64,000 nt of DNA from CAIYRG01 sp963747255 (GCA_963747255.1 CAVVEG010000015.1:1-64000); one strand, 5' to 3'; numbered from the stretch's first letter, positions 33,698-43,401 are shown. Numbers and translations are program-made. Notes: generated by a model not told the origin, from the letters alone.

Positions 33698-35197
33698 ATG
33701 CGGGTTTTGTTTGCGACAGCGGAGGCGTTCCCTCTGGCAAAAACCGGCGGGCTCGCGGATGTGTCCGCCTCGCTGCCCGCCGCGCTTTCCCAGATGGGCA
33801 CCGACGTGCGCCTGATCATGCCGGCCTACCCGCAGGCGCTCGCACGAGCCGGTCGAGTCCGCGAGGCGGCAAGGCTTGGAAGTTTCGGTGCCTGCGGGCC
33901 GGTGCGCCTGCTTGAAACCATGCTTCCCGGCCGCAATATTCCCGTTTGGCTGATCGATTGCCCTTCCCTTTATGATCGCCCGGGTTCGCTGTATCAGGAC
34001 GAAAACGGCGTCGACTGGCCGGACAACGATCTCCGTTTTGCGCTGCTCAATCACGCCGCAGCGGCAATCGCCTGCGACGGACCCACCGGATGGCGCCCCG
34101 ATATCGTCCATGCCAATGACTGGCATTGCGGACTGCTGCCACTGCTGTTGGCGCAGCGCGGCGCAGCCAGACCCGCGACCCTCTTCACGATTCATAATCT
34201 CGCCTATCAGGGTCAGTTCGATGTCGGCCGATTCGCCGGCCTCGGTCTCCCCCCCGGTTCGTTCAACGATCTCGAATTCTGGGGCCGCATCTGCTTCCTG
34301 AAAGCCGGTATCGCGGCGGCCGACGCCATCACCACCGTCAGCCCGAACTATGCCCGGGAGATCCTCTCGCCGGAATTTGGCTGCGGACTGGACGGGCTGT
34401 TGCGTGCGCGCAGCGAGAGTCTGACCGGGATTCTAAACGGCGCCGACTACGGTCTGTGGGATCCTTCGACCAATTCCTGGCTTGCCTGCAATTACGGTCC
34501 AAATGCGATGGCGGGAAAGGCTGTCTGCAAACAGGCGTTCCGGGACGAACTCGGCCTCGAACAGACGGACGCGCCACTACTCGCATTCATGAGCCGGCTC
34601 GTTCACCAGAAAATGCCGGACGTCCTTTTGGAAGCGCTGCCGGCCCTGCTGAATCAGGGCATGCAGTTGGCCGTCGCCGCCGATGGCGAAACGCAATACC
34701 GTCATGGCTTCGAAGCGCTCGCCGCGCGCTACCCCGGACAGGTCGCGGTTCATATCGGCTATGACGAAGGTCTTGCCCACCGGCTGATCGCCGGCGCCGA
34801 CATGCTGCTGCATCCCTCGCGTTACGAACCCTGCGGCCTGGTGCCCATCTACGCCATGCGATATGGGACCATTCCCATCGTGCGCCGCAGCGGAGGAATG
34901 GCAGACACGGTCACCGATTACGCCCCGGAAACACTCGCCACAGGCGAAGCGACAGGTTTCATGTTCGAACCCGTCACCGTTCCCGAACTCACAGCCTGCG
35001 CAATGCGCGCTTCCGACCTGCAGCGGCAACCGATTTCATGGCGCAAATTGCGGGCCAACGCGATGCGACGCGATTTCGGCTGGCGCCAATCCGCAGCAGC
35101 CTATCTCGATCTTTATCACTCCCTCACCGCGCCCGCTTCGGAAGAGCTTGATTTCGCGTGCAGCCATCGCCTGACCCGGAGCCCCGGCGGCGCATGA
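33698..35197 (+). CDS. glgA: Glycogen synthase (GT5)
   Basis: A 499-aa ADP-glucose glucosyltransferase. MRVLFATAEAFPLAKTGGLA contains the KTGGL substrate loop. Further motifs are VHANDWHCGLLPLLLAQRGA, TIHNLAYQGQFD, TTVSPNYAREIL, ILNGADYGLWDPSTN and the C-terminal SRYEPCGLVPIYAMRYGTIP with the catalytic E. A TTG 21 bases upstream is an alternative start. It is followed by ppsA; no glgB, glgC or glgP is in the window. Pairing with PEP synthase fits carbon storage from gluconeogenic substrates. Confidence 0.93.
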   Translation: MRVLFATAEAFPLAKTGGLADVSASLPAALSQMGTDVRLIMPAYPQALARAGRVREAARLGSFGACGPVRLLETMLPGRNIPVWLIDCPSLYDRPGSLYQDENGVDWPDNDLRFALLNHAAAAIACDGPTGWRPDIVHANDWHCGLLPLLLAQRGAARPATLFTIHNLAYQGQFDVGRFAGLGLPPGSFNDLEFWGRICFLKAGIAAADAITTVSPNYAREILSPEFGCGLDGLLRARSESLTGILNGADYGLWDPSTNSWLACNYGPNAMAGKAVCKQAFRDELGLEQTDAPLLAFMSRLVHQKMPDVLLEALPALLNQGMQLAVAADGETQYRHGFEALAARYPGQVAVHIGYDEGLAHRLIAGADMLLHPSRYEPCGLVPIYAMRYGTIPIVRRSGGMADTVTDYAPETLATGEATGFMFEPVTVPELTACAMRASDLQRQPISWRKLRANAMRRDFGWRQSAAAYLDLYHSLTAPASEELDFACSHRLTRSPGGA

Positions 35198-35227
35198 CGA
35201 CAAAAAGTCCCACCGCGCGCGTCTGAT

Positions 35228-35241
35228 TTGTCCGGGATCAA
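35228..35241. promoter_or_regulatory. FNR/FixK-like site upstream of ppsA
   Basis: TTGTCCGGGATCAA matches TTGAT-N4-ATCAA at eight of ten defined positions, 61 bases before the ppsA ATG. A weak candidate alone, more interesting because glgA and the BON operon carry similar sites. Confidence 0.35.
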
Positions 35242-35301
35242 TGCACCGGCTCCTGTTATAGGCCATCAAAATAGCGAATTTCGTTTCAGCCAGGATAAAC
35301 C

Positions 35302-37734
35302 ATGTTCGACATCAGGACGCCAGCCGCGGGTGCCGCAGCCGTGACATCAGCCACGCCATTGCCTCTCGTGCTAAAGCTTTCCGCCGTCGGAATGGGCGAT
35401 GTCGCTCTGGTGGGTGGAAAAAATGCCTCGCTCGGCGAACTCACGCGCAATCTCAGAGGTCTCAAGATCAACGTGCCGGAGGGTTTCGCCACCACAGCGG
35501 AAGCCTACCGGCAGTTCATTGCCTGCAATCGGCTCGCGCCTGCGATCGCGCATCATCTCGAGCGTCTGGAAAAGGGGCGCGAGACGCTGCAGCATTGCGG
35601 CGCCGAAATCCGCCGACTGATTGTTTCCGCAAAACTGCCCGGCGATCTGCGCCGGCAGATTCTCGATGCTTACGCTTCGCTCAGCCGCAAAGAAGGCCGC
35701 GGGCTCGGCGTCGCCGTGCGCAGCAGCGCAACCGCCGAAGACCTTCCCACCGCCAGTTTCGCCGGCCAACTGGAAAGCTTTCTCAACATCCGCGGTGGCG
35801 ACGCACTGCTCGAAGCGGTGATCGGCTGCTACGCCTCTTTATTCACGGATCGGGCCATCGTTTATCGTAACACCAACGGCTTCGACCACATGAAAGTCGC
35901 AGTCTCCGTCGGCGTGCAGCGCATGGTGCGTTCCGACAGGGCCGGATCGGGCGTCATGTTCACCCTGGACACCGAAACCGGTTTTCGTGACGTCGTGCTG
36001 ATCAACGCCACCTGGGGTCTCGGCGAATATCTGGTCCAGGGCATCGCCGATCCGGACGAATATGTGGTTTTCAAGCCGCTACTGCGGAACCGCCGCGTCA
36101 CCCCGATTGTCGAAAAGCGCTGCGGCGCGAAAGAGAAAAAGCTGGTCTATGGCCGGCCCGGACAAAAGCCAACGGTCGGCGTCATGACAAAACCCGCCGA
36201 ACGCCGCCGGCTGGTTCTCTCCGACGCCGAAATTCTCAAATTGTCGCGCTGGGCAATGGATATCGAAAACCATTACGCCGAGCCCATGGACATCGAATGG
36301 GCCAAGGATGGTCTGACCGGAAAGCTCTTCATTGTCCAGGCGCGCCCTGAAACCGTGCAATCCAGGCCCGGCGCGGTAACGATACGGGATTATCGCCTGA
36401 CGCGCCGCGGCACAGCGCTGGTCAGAGGACTGGCCATAGGATCGGCGATTGCCACCGGAAAAGTCTGCCATCTCAAAAGCGCCGCGGAAGGAAAACGTTT
36501 TCCCGACGGCGCCATTCTTGTGGCCGAACAGACCGACCCGGATTGGGGGCCGGTCATGAAACGGGCCTCGGCGATCGTCACCGCCCATGGCGGACGCACG
36601 TCGCACGCCGCAATTGTCAGCCGCGAACTCGGATTGCCTGCCGTAGTCGGCGCCACCGGTGCGACCACGCGGTTGAAAAGCGGAACAGAAGTAACGGTGT
36701 CCTGCGCCGAAGGCGATGAAGGCGTCGTCTACGCCGGAACCCTTCCCTTCACTGCCATCGAAGCCGTGACGAGCGACATTCCCAAAACCCGCACCAAAGT
36801 CATGTTCAATATGGGAGACCCGGCGGCGGCACTGAAATATTGGCGTCTGCCGGCGGACGGCATCGGTCTCGCCCGCATGGAATTCATCATCGCGAACCAT
36901 GTGAAGGTCCATCCCATGGCGCTGGTGCATTTCGATGCGCTGAAGAACCGGGACGTTCGCAACCAGATCGCCCGGCTCACAAACGGATATCGCGACCGGA
37001 CTGAATATTTCGTCGAGCGCCTTGCCGAAGGCATTGCGCGTCTGGCGGCGAGCCAGTTCCCGCGTCCGGTGATCCTGCGCATGAGCGACTTCAAGACCAA
37101 TGAATATGCCAAACTGATCGGGGGCGCCCAGTTCGAGCCCGAGGAAGCCAACCCGATGATCGGCTGGCGCGGCGCGAGCCGCTATTACAGTCCGGGTTAC
37201 CGCGAGGGTTTCGCGCTGGAATGTCGCGCCGTGCGCCGGGTCCGCGAGCAGATGGGCCTGACCAATCTCGTGATCATGATTCCATTCTGCCGCACGCTCG
37301 AAGAAGCCGATCTGGTGCTGAAGCAGCTTGCGCGCAATGGTTTGCGCCGCGGCCGCGGCGGACTCGAAGTCTATGTCATGTGCGAAATCCCCTCCAACGT
37401 GCTGCTCGCGCGCGAATTCGCCCAGCGCTTCGATGGATTCTCCATCGGCAGCAATGACCTCACACAGTTGACCCTGGGCGTCGATCGCGATTCCACGGCG
37501 CTGAAGCATCTTTTCAATGAAGAAAATCCCGCCGTGCGGAAACTGATCCAGGACGTGATCCACGATGCCCGGGACGCCGGCGTCCATACTGGGCTCTGCG
37601 GTCAGGCGCCCAGCGATAATCCGGCTTTCGCGCGGTTTCTTGTGGAGGCCGGCATCGATTCGATTTCGGTGACGCCCGACAGCTTTATCCCGGTGAAGGC
37701 CAATATCGCAGCGGCCGAGGCGGTCGGCACATAG
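35302..37734 (+). CDS. ppsA: Phosphoenolpyruvate synthase
   Basis: An 810-aa three-domain enzyme making PEP from pyruvate and ATP. The ATP-grasp N-terminus has VALVGGKNASLGELTRNL, VAVRSSATAEDLPTASFAGQ and GVMFTLDTETGFRDVV. The swivelling phosphohistidine domain has IVTAHGGRTSHAAIVSRELG (catalytic His). The C-terminal TIM barrel has EFIIANHVKVHPMALVHF and LCGQAPSDNPAFARFL with the catalytic Cys. Full length. It sits 104 bases after glgA on the same strand, linking gluconeogenesis with glycogen storage. Confidence 0.94.
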   Translation: MFDIRTPAAGAAAVTSATPLPLVLKLSAVGMGDVALVGGKNASLGELTRNLRGLKINVPEGFATTAEAYRQFIACNRLAPAIAHHLERLEKGRETLQHCGAEIRRLIVSAKLPGDLRRQILDAYASLSRKEGRGLGVAVRSSATAEDLPTASFAGQLESFLNIRGGDALLEAVIGCYASLFTDRAIVYRNTNGFDHMKVAVSVGVQRMVRSDRAGSGVMFTLDTETGFRDVVLINATWGLGEYLVQGIADPDEYVVFKPLLRNRRVTPIVEKRCGAKEKKLVYGRPGQKPTVGVMTKPAERRRLVLSDAEILKLSRWAMDIENHYAEPMDIEWAKDGLTGKLFIVQARPETVQSRPGAVTIRDYRLTRRGTALVRGLAIGSAIATGKVCHLKSAAEGKRFPDGAILVAEQTDPDWGPVMKRASAIVTAHGGRTSHAAIVSRELGLPAVVGATGATTRLKSGTEVTVSCAEGDEGVVYAGTLPFTAIEAVTSDIPKTRTKVMFNMGDPAAALKYWRLPADGIGLARMEFIIANHVKVHPMALVHFDALKNRDVRNQIARLTNGYRDRTEYFVERLAEGIARLAASQFPRPVILRMSDFKTNEYAKLIGGAQFEPEEANPMIGWRGASRYYSPGYREGFALECRAVRRVREQMGLTNLVIMIPFCRTLEEADLVLKQLARNGLRRGRGGLEVYVMCEIPSNVLLAREFAQRFDGFSIGSNDLTQLTLGVDRDSTALKHLFNEENPAVRKLIQDVIHDARDAGVHTGLCGQAPSDNPAFARFLVEAGIDSISVTPDSFIPVKANIAAAEAVGT

Positions 37735-37735
37735 C

Positions 37736-38572
37736 TCATGCCGAGGCGTGACGCTCGATGATCTGCCGCAGCCGGTCGGGCCTGTCGGTGCAGATCCCGT
37801 CCACGTCCGCCTCAATCAGCCGCTGCATGTCGCGCGCGCGATTGACCGTCCAGACCCCCAGCCTGAGGCGGTAGCTCCGCGCCCGCTCGATCGTCCTGGG
37901 GCTTGCACGGTTCAGCGGACAGAACCAGCCGTCGCCGCCCGACGCTGCGATCTGGCGTGGCCCCAAACGCGATCGCGGCAGCGTGCTGAACCAGCACTGC
38001 ACCCGGCTATTCCGCTTCTTTGCATAAATCAGTCCCGCCCAATCGAAGCCCACGAGCATGGCGCGAGCCAGGAAATTGCTCGCGGAGAGCTCGTCCAGCA
38101 CGGCGTCGGCTACCGCTTCGGGCGGGGCCGAGAGTCCGCCGCGCAGCGCCGTCTTGATTTCGATGAACAGGCAAAACCGATCACTCGCGCCGTGCACTGC
38201 CGCTATCACCTCGGACAGCAACGGCATGCCCACCCCGTCCATCGGTGCTACATGGGCATGGCGCCGGGCATAGAGCGAGCCAGGTTTTGCCCGGCCGACT
38301 TCGAATTCCCGCAACTCGTCATAGCTCAGATTGCGGATCGCCGCCGGGCGCCGGAAGCGGCCCACCCGAAGCCACTGCCCATTCCGTTCCCGGCAGAGTG
38401 CCGGTTTCAGCCGGAAATCATGGAAAACCACCAGCCGGTCGTCACGCGTCAGCTGCACATCCAGTTCCGCAGCGTCATAGCCGGCGCGCGCCGCGGAAAG
38501 AAAAGCCGGCAACGTGTTTTCCGGCCACAATTGTGCCCCCCCGCGGTGTGCAATATTCAAACTATTTCTCAT
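37736..38572 (-). CDS. Glycerophosphodiester phosphodiesterase
   Basis: A 278-aa GDPD-family enzyme cleaving glycerophosphodiesters to glycerol-3-phosphate and alcohols. LNIAHRGGAQLWPENTLPAF holds the catalytic His-Arg and Glu-Asn, AAELDVQLTRDDRLVVFHDF the Glu-Asp metal pair and second His, and CLFIEIKTA a further metal ligand. No signal peptide after the chosen ATG 38572, so it is probably cytoplasmic. Convergent with ppsA with one base between stops. Confidence 0.88.
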   Translation of the reverse strand: MRNSLNIAHRGGAQLWPENTLPAFLSAARAGYDAAELDVQLTRDDRLVVFHDFRLKPALCRERNGQWLRVGRFRRPAAIRNLSYDELREFEVGRAKPGSLYARRHAHVAPMDGVGMPLLSEVIAAVHGASDRFCLFIEIKTALRGGLSAPPEAVADAVLDELSASNFLARAMLVGFDWAGLIYAKKRNSRVQCWFSTLPRSRLGPRQIAASGGDGWFCPLNRASPRTIERARSYRLRLGVWTVNRARDMQRLIEADVDGICTDRPDRLRQIIERHASA

Positions 38573-38645
38573 TAATGAAAAAACACTATCCGCATCGACC
38601 GTCGCCTGTGTACAATTCGTCTTAAAGAACAGGATAAGAATAGTA

Positions 38646-39092
38646 ATGTTGAAAGCCGTCTTGACGGGAATATTCCTCTTCGGGCTCACGGGCGCGGCCT
38701 ATGCCGCGAATTCCGACGGCAAAGGCGAAGTTGTATTGAACGGCACCGTCGCCACTCTGACCAGCCCGTCTGCAACGCCGACCGTAGCCAAGGTGAAACC
38801 CGGTGAGGAGCTCACCATCACCGGCGAGTGCGTGGCCAATGTTAAATCGGCCGACCACCTGCGGGTCATGCTGACGCTCGCCGGCGATACAGACGTAGGC
38901 TCCGGTTTTCACGTGCTCGCCACCGATCAGTCCATCGGCTCCGAAGGCCTGAACGTCCGCGTGCCCGACCTTCCGGCAACCGCCAATCGCGACTTCAATG
39001 TCAAGGTGTTCCGGCTCGGCGATGATGCGCCGCAGATCTGCGACGCCGGAACCATCCACGTGGACGCCCGCGCCAAACACCATCTCGGGTAA
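38646..39092 (+). CDS. Exported protein of unknown function
   Basis: A 148-aa protein with signal peptide MLKAVLTGIFLFGLTGAAYA. The mature part is beta-rich (GEVVLNGTVATLTSPSATPT, VKPGEELTITGECVANVK, FNVKVFRLGDDAPQICDAGT) with two cysteines that could form one disulfide. No family is recognised. Its AT-rich upstream region is shared with the divergent phosphodiesterase gene. Confidence 0.65.
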   Translation: MLKAVLTGIFLFGLTGAAYAANSDGKGEVVLNGTVATLTSPSATPTVAKVKPGEELTITGECVANVKSADHLRVMLTLAGDTDVGSGFHVLATDQSIGSEGLNVRVPDLPATANRDFNVKVFRLGDDAPQICDAGTIHVDARAKHHLG

Positions 39093-39131
39093 CCCCCGGC
39101 GCGCGAATTGACGTCTGCCCTCGTGGAACTT

Positions 39132-40697
39132 CTACAGCACCCCGGCCGCCAGTAATCCCAGCGCCCCAACCGCAATCAGCAGCGCAATCCGAATCGCGCG
39201 TGCGTTCCGCGCCGAAGACCGGGCAATCGCGCGCACGGATTCCGGATGCAGGCGAATCCCGCCTTCCGCCAGTTGTGCCGCGATCAATTCGGTGTCGCGG
39301 ATCAGCTGCGGAATATTCTGGGCCAACCTACCGATGCTGGTCAGACTTTCCGCGGCATCCTTCAAACGGGCCTCCGGACCAAGATGCTCGAACATCCAGC
39401 GCTCGATCACCGGTCGCGATGCCTCCCAGACATCGAATTCGGGGTCCAGCTTGCGCGCCACGCCCTCCACCACGACCATCGTCTTCTGCAGCAGCACGAG
39501 CTGCGGCTGAAGCTGCATGTCAAAGCGTCGCGTGGTTTCAAACAGCTGCTCCAGCAGCCGCCCCATTGAAACCTGCTGCGCCGTAAGTCCGAAGATCGGT
39601 TCGCCGACCGCACGCAGCGCCTGCGCGAAAGTCTCGACCTGATGATTCCGCGGGACAAATCCGTAATCGAAATGCACCTGCGCGACACGCAGATAGTCCC
39701 GCGCCAGAAATCCCGCAAGCGTCTCCGCCATGAACTTGCGCATTCCGGCATCCAGCCGCCCCATGATGCCGAAATCCACAGCGCACACCCGGCCGCTGCT
39801 GTCCACGAACAGATTGCCGGGATGCATGTCCGCGTGGAAAAACCCGTCCCGCAGCGCCTGCGTCAGAAAACTGCGCACCACCACCAGAGCGATGCGCTTC
39901 GGATCGTGACCGACCAGCGTGAGCGTCTCCGCATCGCGCAACACCACGCCGTCCATCCATTCCGAGGTGAAGACCTTCGCCCCCGTGCGCGTCCAGTCCA
40001 GCATCGGCACGCGGAAGTCCTCGTCGTCGCGCGTGTTGTGCGCCAGCTCCGAAGCAGCGGCCGCTTCCATGCGGAGGTCGAGTTCCAGCGCAACGGACGC
40101 CGCCAGCGTATCCACCACCGCCCGCAGTCGCAGGCGCCGCGCCTCCGGCGACAGCCGCTCGGCGATCCCTGCAGCAAGCCAGAACGCTCCAAAATCGCGC
40201 TGGAATTCCGCCTCGATTCCGGGCCGCAGGATTTTGACCGCAACCTGCCGCGGCGGATCATCCGTCGTGACGCCCTTGTGCACCTGCGCGATGGATGCCG
40301 CCGCAACCGGTCCGCCGAACTCTGAGAACAGCGCTTCCAGCGGCCGTCCCAGCGAATGTTCGACGATCTTCACCGCCGCGGCGTCGGGAAATGGCGGCAG
40401 CCGGTCCTGCAATGTTTCCAGTCCCTGCGCGATCTCCCGCCCGATCAGATCCGGCCGCGTCCCAAGAAACTGCCCAAGTTTGATCGCCGATGGTCCCATC
40501 TGCTCAAAAGCGAGCGCCAGACGTTCGCCCACGGGCAACAGCTTCGAGGACCCCGCGCGGCCGCCCATCAGCCTTGTAACCAGGCGCAGCGACGCCGGCG
40601 CGCGGGACCGGTATTCGCGCGGAAGCAGCGCATCGTGGCGCGCAAGTATTCGCGCCATCCGAAACAGCCGGCCGAGTTTCTGTGTCGTCCGGATCAC
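39132..40697 (-). CDS. ubiB: Ubiquinone biosynthesis kinase-like protein UbiB
   Basis: A 521-aa ADCK/UbiB atypical kinase-ATPase required for coenzyme Q synthesis. GPSAIKLGQFLGTRPDLIGR holds the KxGQ motif, GGPVAAASIAQVHKG the Ala-rich nucleotide loop, FFHADMHPGNLFVDSSGRVC and AVDFGIMGRLD the catalytic and metal-binding loops. A C-terminal hydrophobic segment (IRIALLIAVGALGLLAAGVL) anchors it in the membrane. It starts at GTG 40697, immediately after the ubiE stop, forming ubiE-ubiB. Confidence 0.93.
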   Translation of the reverse strand: MIRTTQKLGRLFRMARILARHDALLPREYRSRAPASLRLVTRLMGGRAGSSKLLPVGERLALAFEQMGPSAIKLGQFLGTRPDLIGREIAQGLETLQDRLPPFPDAAAVKIVEHSLGRPLEALFSEFGGPVAAASIAQVHKGVTTDDPPRQVAVKILRPGIEAEFQRDFGAFWLAAGIAERLSPEARRLRLRAVVDTLAASVALELDLRMEAAAASELAHNTRDDEDFRVPMLDWTRTGAKVFTSEWMDGVVLRDAETLTLVGHDPKRIALVVVRSFLTQALRDGFFHADMHPGNLFVDSSGRVCAVDFGIMGRLDAGMRKFMAETLAGFLARDYLRVAQVHFDYGFVPRNHQVETFAQALRAVGEPIFGLTAQQVSMGRLLEQLFETTRRFDMQLQPQLVLLQKTMVVVEGVARKLDPEFDVWEASRPVIERWMFEHLGPEARLKDAAESLTSIGRLAQNIPQLIRDTELIAAQLAEGGIRLHPESVRAIARSSARNARAIRIALLIAVGALGLLAAGVL

Positions 40698-40698
40698 G

Positions 40699-41449
40699 TC
40701 AAAGCTTCCAGCCCGAATGCATGGCCGCAATGCCGCCGGACAGGTTCCGGAACTTCACCTGCGCAAATGCCGCCGCCGAAATCGCCGCGGCAAAACTCCG
40801 CTGCCCGGGAAAACGGCGAATGCTTTCGGCGAGATAACGATAGGCTGCTCCATCCCCGGCCACCACTTCGCCCAGCCGCGGCAGCACGGAAAAGGAATAG
40901 ACGTCATACAACAGAGTCCAGCCCCGGAACCGTCACTTTGGAGAATTCCAGACAGAGGAAGCGGCCCCCCGGTTTCAGCACCCGGTACGCTTCCTTCAAC
41001 ACACGGTCGAGATGCGTCATGTTGCGGATCCCAAACGCGATGGTATAGGCGTCCTGGCTTGCGCTTGCGATCGGCAGCTGCTCCGCATCGCCACAAAGCC
41101 AACGGAGCCTTTCCGCACCTGCCCGCGCGAGGCCCTGCTCCAGCATCGGCAGGCTCGCATCGCAAACCGTTATTTCGGTCTCACCGCCGCGACCGCGAAC
41201 GCGCCTGTCGATGCGCATGGCGATATCGCCGGTGCCGCCGGCGACGTCCAGCACCTTCATCCCGGGTCGCGGATCGAGCCAGGCCACGAATTCGTCTTTC
41301 CAGAGACGATGCACCCGGAACGACATCAGGTCGTTCATCAGGTCATAGCGGTGCGCCACCGAGGAAAACACCCCGCGCACCAGCGCCGGCTTCTCCTCGG
41401 GACCGACATCCCTGTACCCGAACGGAACCCGCTCTTTGTCCTTTTCCAT
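40699..41449 (-). pseudogene. ubiE: Demethylmenaquinone/demethoxyubiquinol methyltransferase UbiE, one frameshift
   Basis: UbiE/COQ5 sequence MEKDKERVPFGYRDVGPEEK, FVAWLDPRPGMKVLDVAGGT GDIAMRI (SAM motif I) and NMTHLDRVLKEAYRVLKPGG RFLCLEFSKV. At about 40907 the frame closes at LDSVV. Removing one G gives LDSVYDVYSFSVLPRLGEVV and the complete family C-terminus ending MHSGWKL at 40699. The gene is otherwise intact and coupled to ubiB. Ubiquinone synthesis needs this enzyme, so an error in the sequence is at least as likely as a true mutation. Confidence 0.88.
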
Positions 41450-41633
41450 ATCGCATCAATAGCATTCCGCCCCGCCCGGGGGAGTGGCGATTTTTGCGCG
41501 ATCTGGGATCTGCCTCCCACTTGCAGCCGAAAATGGTCGGACTTGCAGTCCCCTTGCGGACAGGCCGAAAACACGTAGCGTCTCCGGGCGGCGTCAGTCG
41601 CTGATGCTCCACTCTCCCCGCGAGCGATAATCC

Positions 41634-42461
41634 ATGCCCGAACTTCCTGAAGTCGAAACCGTCCGCATCGGTCTGGCCGCCGCGCTGGAAGGCCGGCGCC
41701 TGATGCAGGTTGCCATTAACCGGCCCGATTTGCGCAAACCCTTCCCCCGGGATTTTTCGCAGCGCCTGAAAAATCGCCGCATCGAACAGGTCGGCCGCCG
41801 CGCAAAATATCTGTTGCTTGCGCTCGACGGCGACGAAACCCTGATCATGCACATGGGAATGTCCGGACAATTCACCGTCCTCGGTCACAACGCGCCGGAC
41901 ATGGCCGGCAAACATGATCACGTCGTTTTCGTTACCGATGACGGCAAGCGGGTCGTGTTCACCGATCACCGCCGCTTCGGACTGATGACTCTCGCGCACA
42001 CAAACGATCTGGACCGGCATCCCCTGTTCGCCGGCATCGGGCCCGAACCACTCGGGGATGACTTCACGCCGCAAGTTCTGAGCGCGGCGCTCAAGCCCAG
42101 GCGCACGCCGGTCAAATCGGCATTGCTCGATCAGCGGGTGGTGGCCGGACTGGGGAATATTTATGTCTGCGAGGCGCTGTTCAGGGCAGGCATATCGCCG
42201 AAACGGCTCGCTTCATCGGTGCCCGGAGCGCGCGCCGCACGTCTGGTTCCGGCAATCAAATCGGTTCTCAACGATGCGCTTGCGGCCGGCGGATCCTCCT
42301 TGCGCGATTACGCCCATGCCGACGGCGAACTGGGCTATTTCCAGCACCACTTCGCCGTTTATGGCCGCGAAGGAAAGCCGTGCCCGCGCTGCACCACCTC
42401 GATCAGGCGCATCGTCCAGTCGGGGCGATCCAGCTTCTTCTGTCCCCACTGCCAGCGCTAG
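41634..42461 (+). CDS. mutM: Formamidopyrimidine-DNA glycosylase
   Basis: A 275-aa Fpg/MutM, which excises 8-oxoguanine and cuts the abasic site. The N-terminus MPELPEVETVRIGLAAALEG has the catalytic Pro2 and Glu3. QRVVAGLGNIYVCEALFRAG forms the H2TH region, and the C-terminal zinc finger is CPRC...CPHC (KPCPRCTTSIRRIVQSG). Divergent from ubiE, as in many Alphaproteobacteria. Its stop overlaps that of the convergent DUF2239 gene within CTAG. Confidence 0.94.
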   Translation: MPELPEVETVRIGLAAALEGRRLMQVAINRPDLRKPFPRDFSQRLKNRRIEQVGRRAKYLLLALDGDETLIMHMGMSGQFTVLGHNAPDMAGKHDHVVFVTDDGKRVVFTDHRRFGLMTLAHTNDLDRHPLFAGIGPEPLGDDFTPQVLSAALKPRRTPVKSALLDQRVVAGLGNIYVCEALFRAGISPKRLASSVPGARAARLVPAIKSVLNDALAAGGSSLRDYAHADGELGYFQHHFAVYGREGKPCPRCTTSIRRIVQSGRSSFFCPHCQR

Positions 42462-43042
42462 ACAGAATCGAAACTCCGCTCTGCCAGTTGCAGCGCATGA
42501 TCGCGCACATCGCCGGGCCAGGGCTTGACGATCTCCGCGAAACGATCGCGATTGCCGGCGAATAAGGCCCGTGCCGCCTCCTCAAAACCCGGAAAATTTC
42601 CTGCCATTGACGACAGAAACCGGTACGCCGCTTCGCGCGCCTGCCGCAGACGATCCTTACCCTGATTTTCCTTCCGCGCCTGTTCCACCAGCCTGCGCAG
42701 TGTCACGGAGGCGCCGCCGGGCTGGCTCGCGAGCCAGTCCCAGTGCCGCGGAAGAAGCGTCACTTCACGCGCAATCACCCCGAGTTTCGGCCGCCCGGGC
42801 CCGCGGCTTTCGGCTTCCTTCAAATCCGCAGCCGGCCCGGTCAAACGCCGCAAGACCTCTTCCGGCGTGCCCCGAAAATCCACTTCGATGATGTCGCTGG
42901 TTGCATCGTCAAAAATCAGCACCTGCGAACGCTCGTCCGCATCCATCAACTCCCTGGACTTGCGGATCACATTCCCCAGATCGCCCGAGGCGATGCGTTT
43001 GGTGCCGGCAAAAGCCGTGCAGTTTTGCGTTGGACCGCTCAT
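42458..43042 (-). CDS. DUF2239 family protein
   Basis: A 194-aa protein matching DUF2239: CTAFAGTKRIASGDLGNVIR, DDATSDIIEVDFRGTPEEVL, GRPKLGVIAREVTLLPRHWD and QPGGASVTLRRLVEQARKE. The C-terminal half is helical. No signal peptide or membrane segment. Function unknown; the basic GRPKLG-containing centre may contact nucleic acid, which is a guess. Confidence 0.85.
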   Translation of the reverse strand: MSGPTQNCTAFAGTKRIASGDLGNVIRKSRELMDADERSQVLIFDDATSDIIEVDFRGTPEEVLRRLTGPAADLKEAESRGPGRPKLGVIAREVTLLPRHWDWLASQPGGASVTLRRLVEQARKENQGKDRLRQAREAAYRFLSSMAGNFPGFEEAARALFAGNRDRFAEIVKPWPGDVRDHALQLAERSFDSV

Positions 43043-43127
43043 TTCCAGACTTTAATTTTATCCGGGTAGAATATAGACCAGCGCCTCCTCCCGGTCAAGC
43101 AGCGGCTTGAAGGCGAAACCGCAGGAA

Positions 43128-43149
43128 GTATATACAGCGATGTATATAC
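43128..43149. promoter_or_regulatory. VapBC operator palindrome
   Basis: GTATATACA-GCGA-TGTATATAC, a perfect 9-bp inverted repeat 12 bases upstream of the vapB ATG. AbrB-type antitoxins such as this VapB autoregulate by binding such AT-rich palindromes. Confidence 0.75.
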
Positions 43150-43161
43150 ATTGAGGCGGAC

Positions 43162-43401
43162 ATGGCCACGGCAAAAGTCTTCAAATCCGGAAACTCGCAG
43201 GCCGTCCGCCTGCCCAAGGCTTTTCGGCTGAAAGGCCCTGAAGTTGAAATCACGCGGAGAGGTGACGAGATCGTTCTGCGCGAACTGCCGAAGCGCAAGC
43301 GCGGGCTGGAGGAACTGTTTGAGATCATTGTCTCAATGCCCGATGGGGTCTTTGAGGAGATCAAGGACACCCGCCCGCCGGAAAAGCGAAAAGGCCTGTG
43401 A
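43162..43401 (+). CDS. vapB: VapB-type antitoxin, AbrB/MazE fold
   Basis: A 79-aa antitoxin. The N-terminus MATAKVFKSGNSQAVRLPKA with FRLKGPEVEITRRGDEIVLR is the swapped-hairpin AbrB DNA-binding fold of VapB/VagC. The C-terminal tail after residue 45 wraps the toxin. GAGGCGGAC lies just upstream of the ATG. The stop overlaps the vapC GTG. A strong palindrome upstream supports autoregulation. Confidence 0.9.
   Translation: MATAKVFKSGNSQAVRLPKAFRLKGPEVEITRRGDEIVLRELPKRKRGLEELFEIIVSMPDGVFEEIKDTRPPEKRKGL

Noticed and set aside
36079..37815. 578-codon minus-strand frame opposite ppsA
   Set aside because: Mirror frame of a strongly biased coding sequence; no start signal or family resemblance.
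41512..41567. Sequence resembling the dispersed repeat (CCTCCCACTTGC...) upstream of mutM
   Set aside because: Only the first arm matches; the second stem and the G-rich end are absent.
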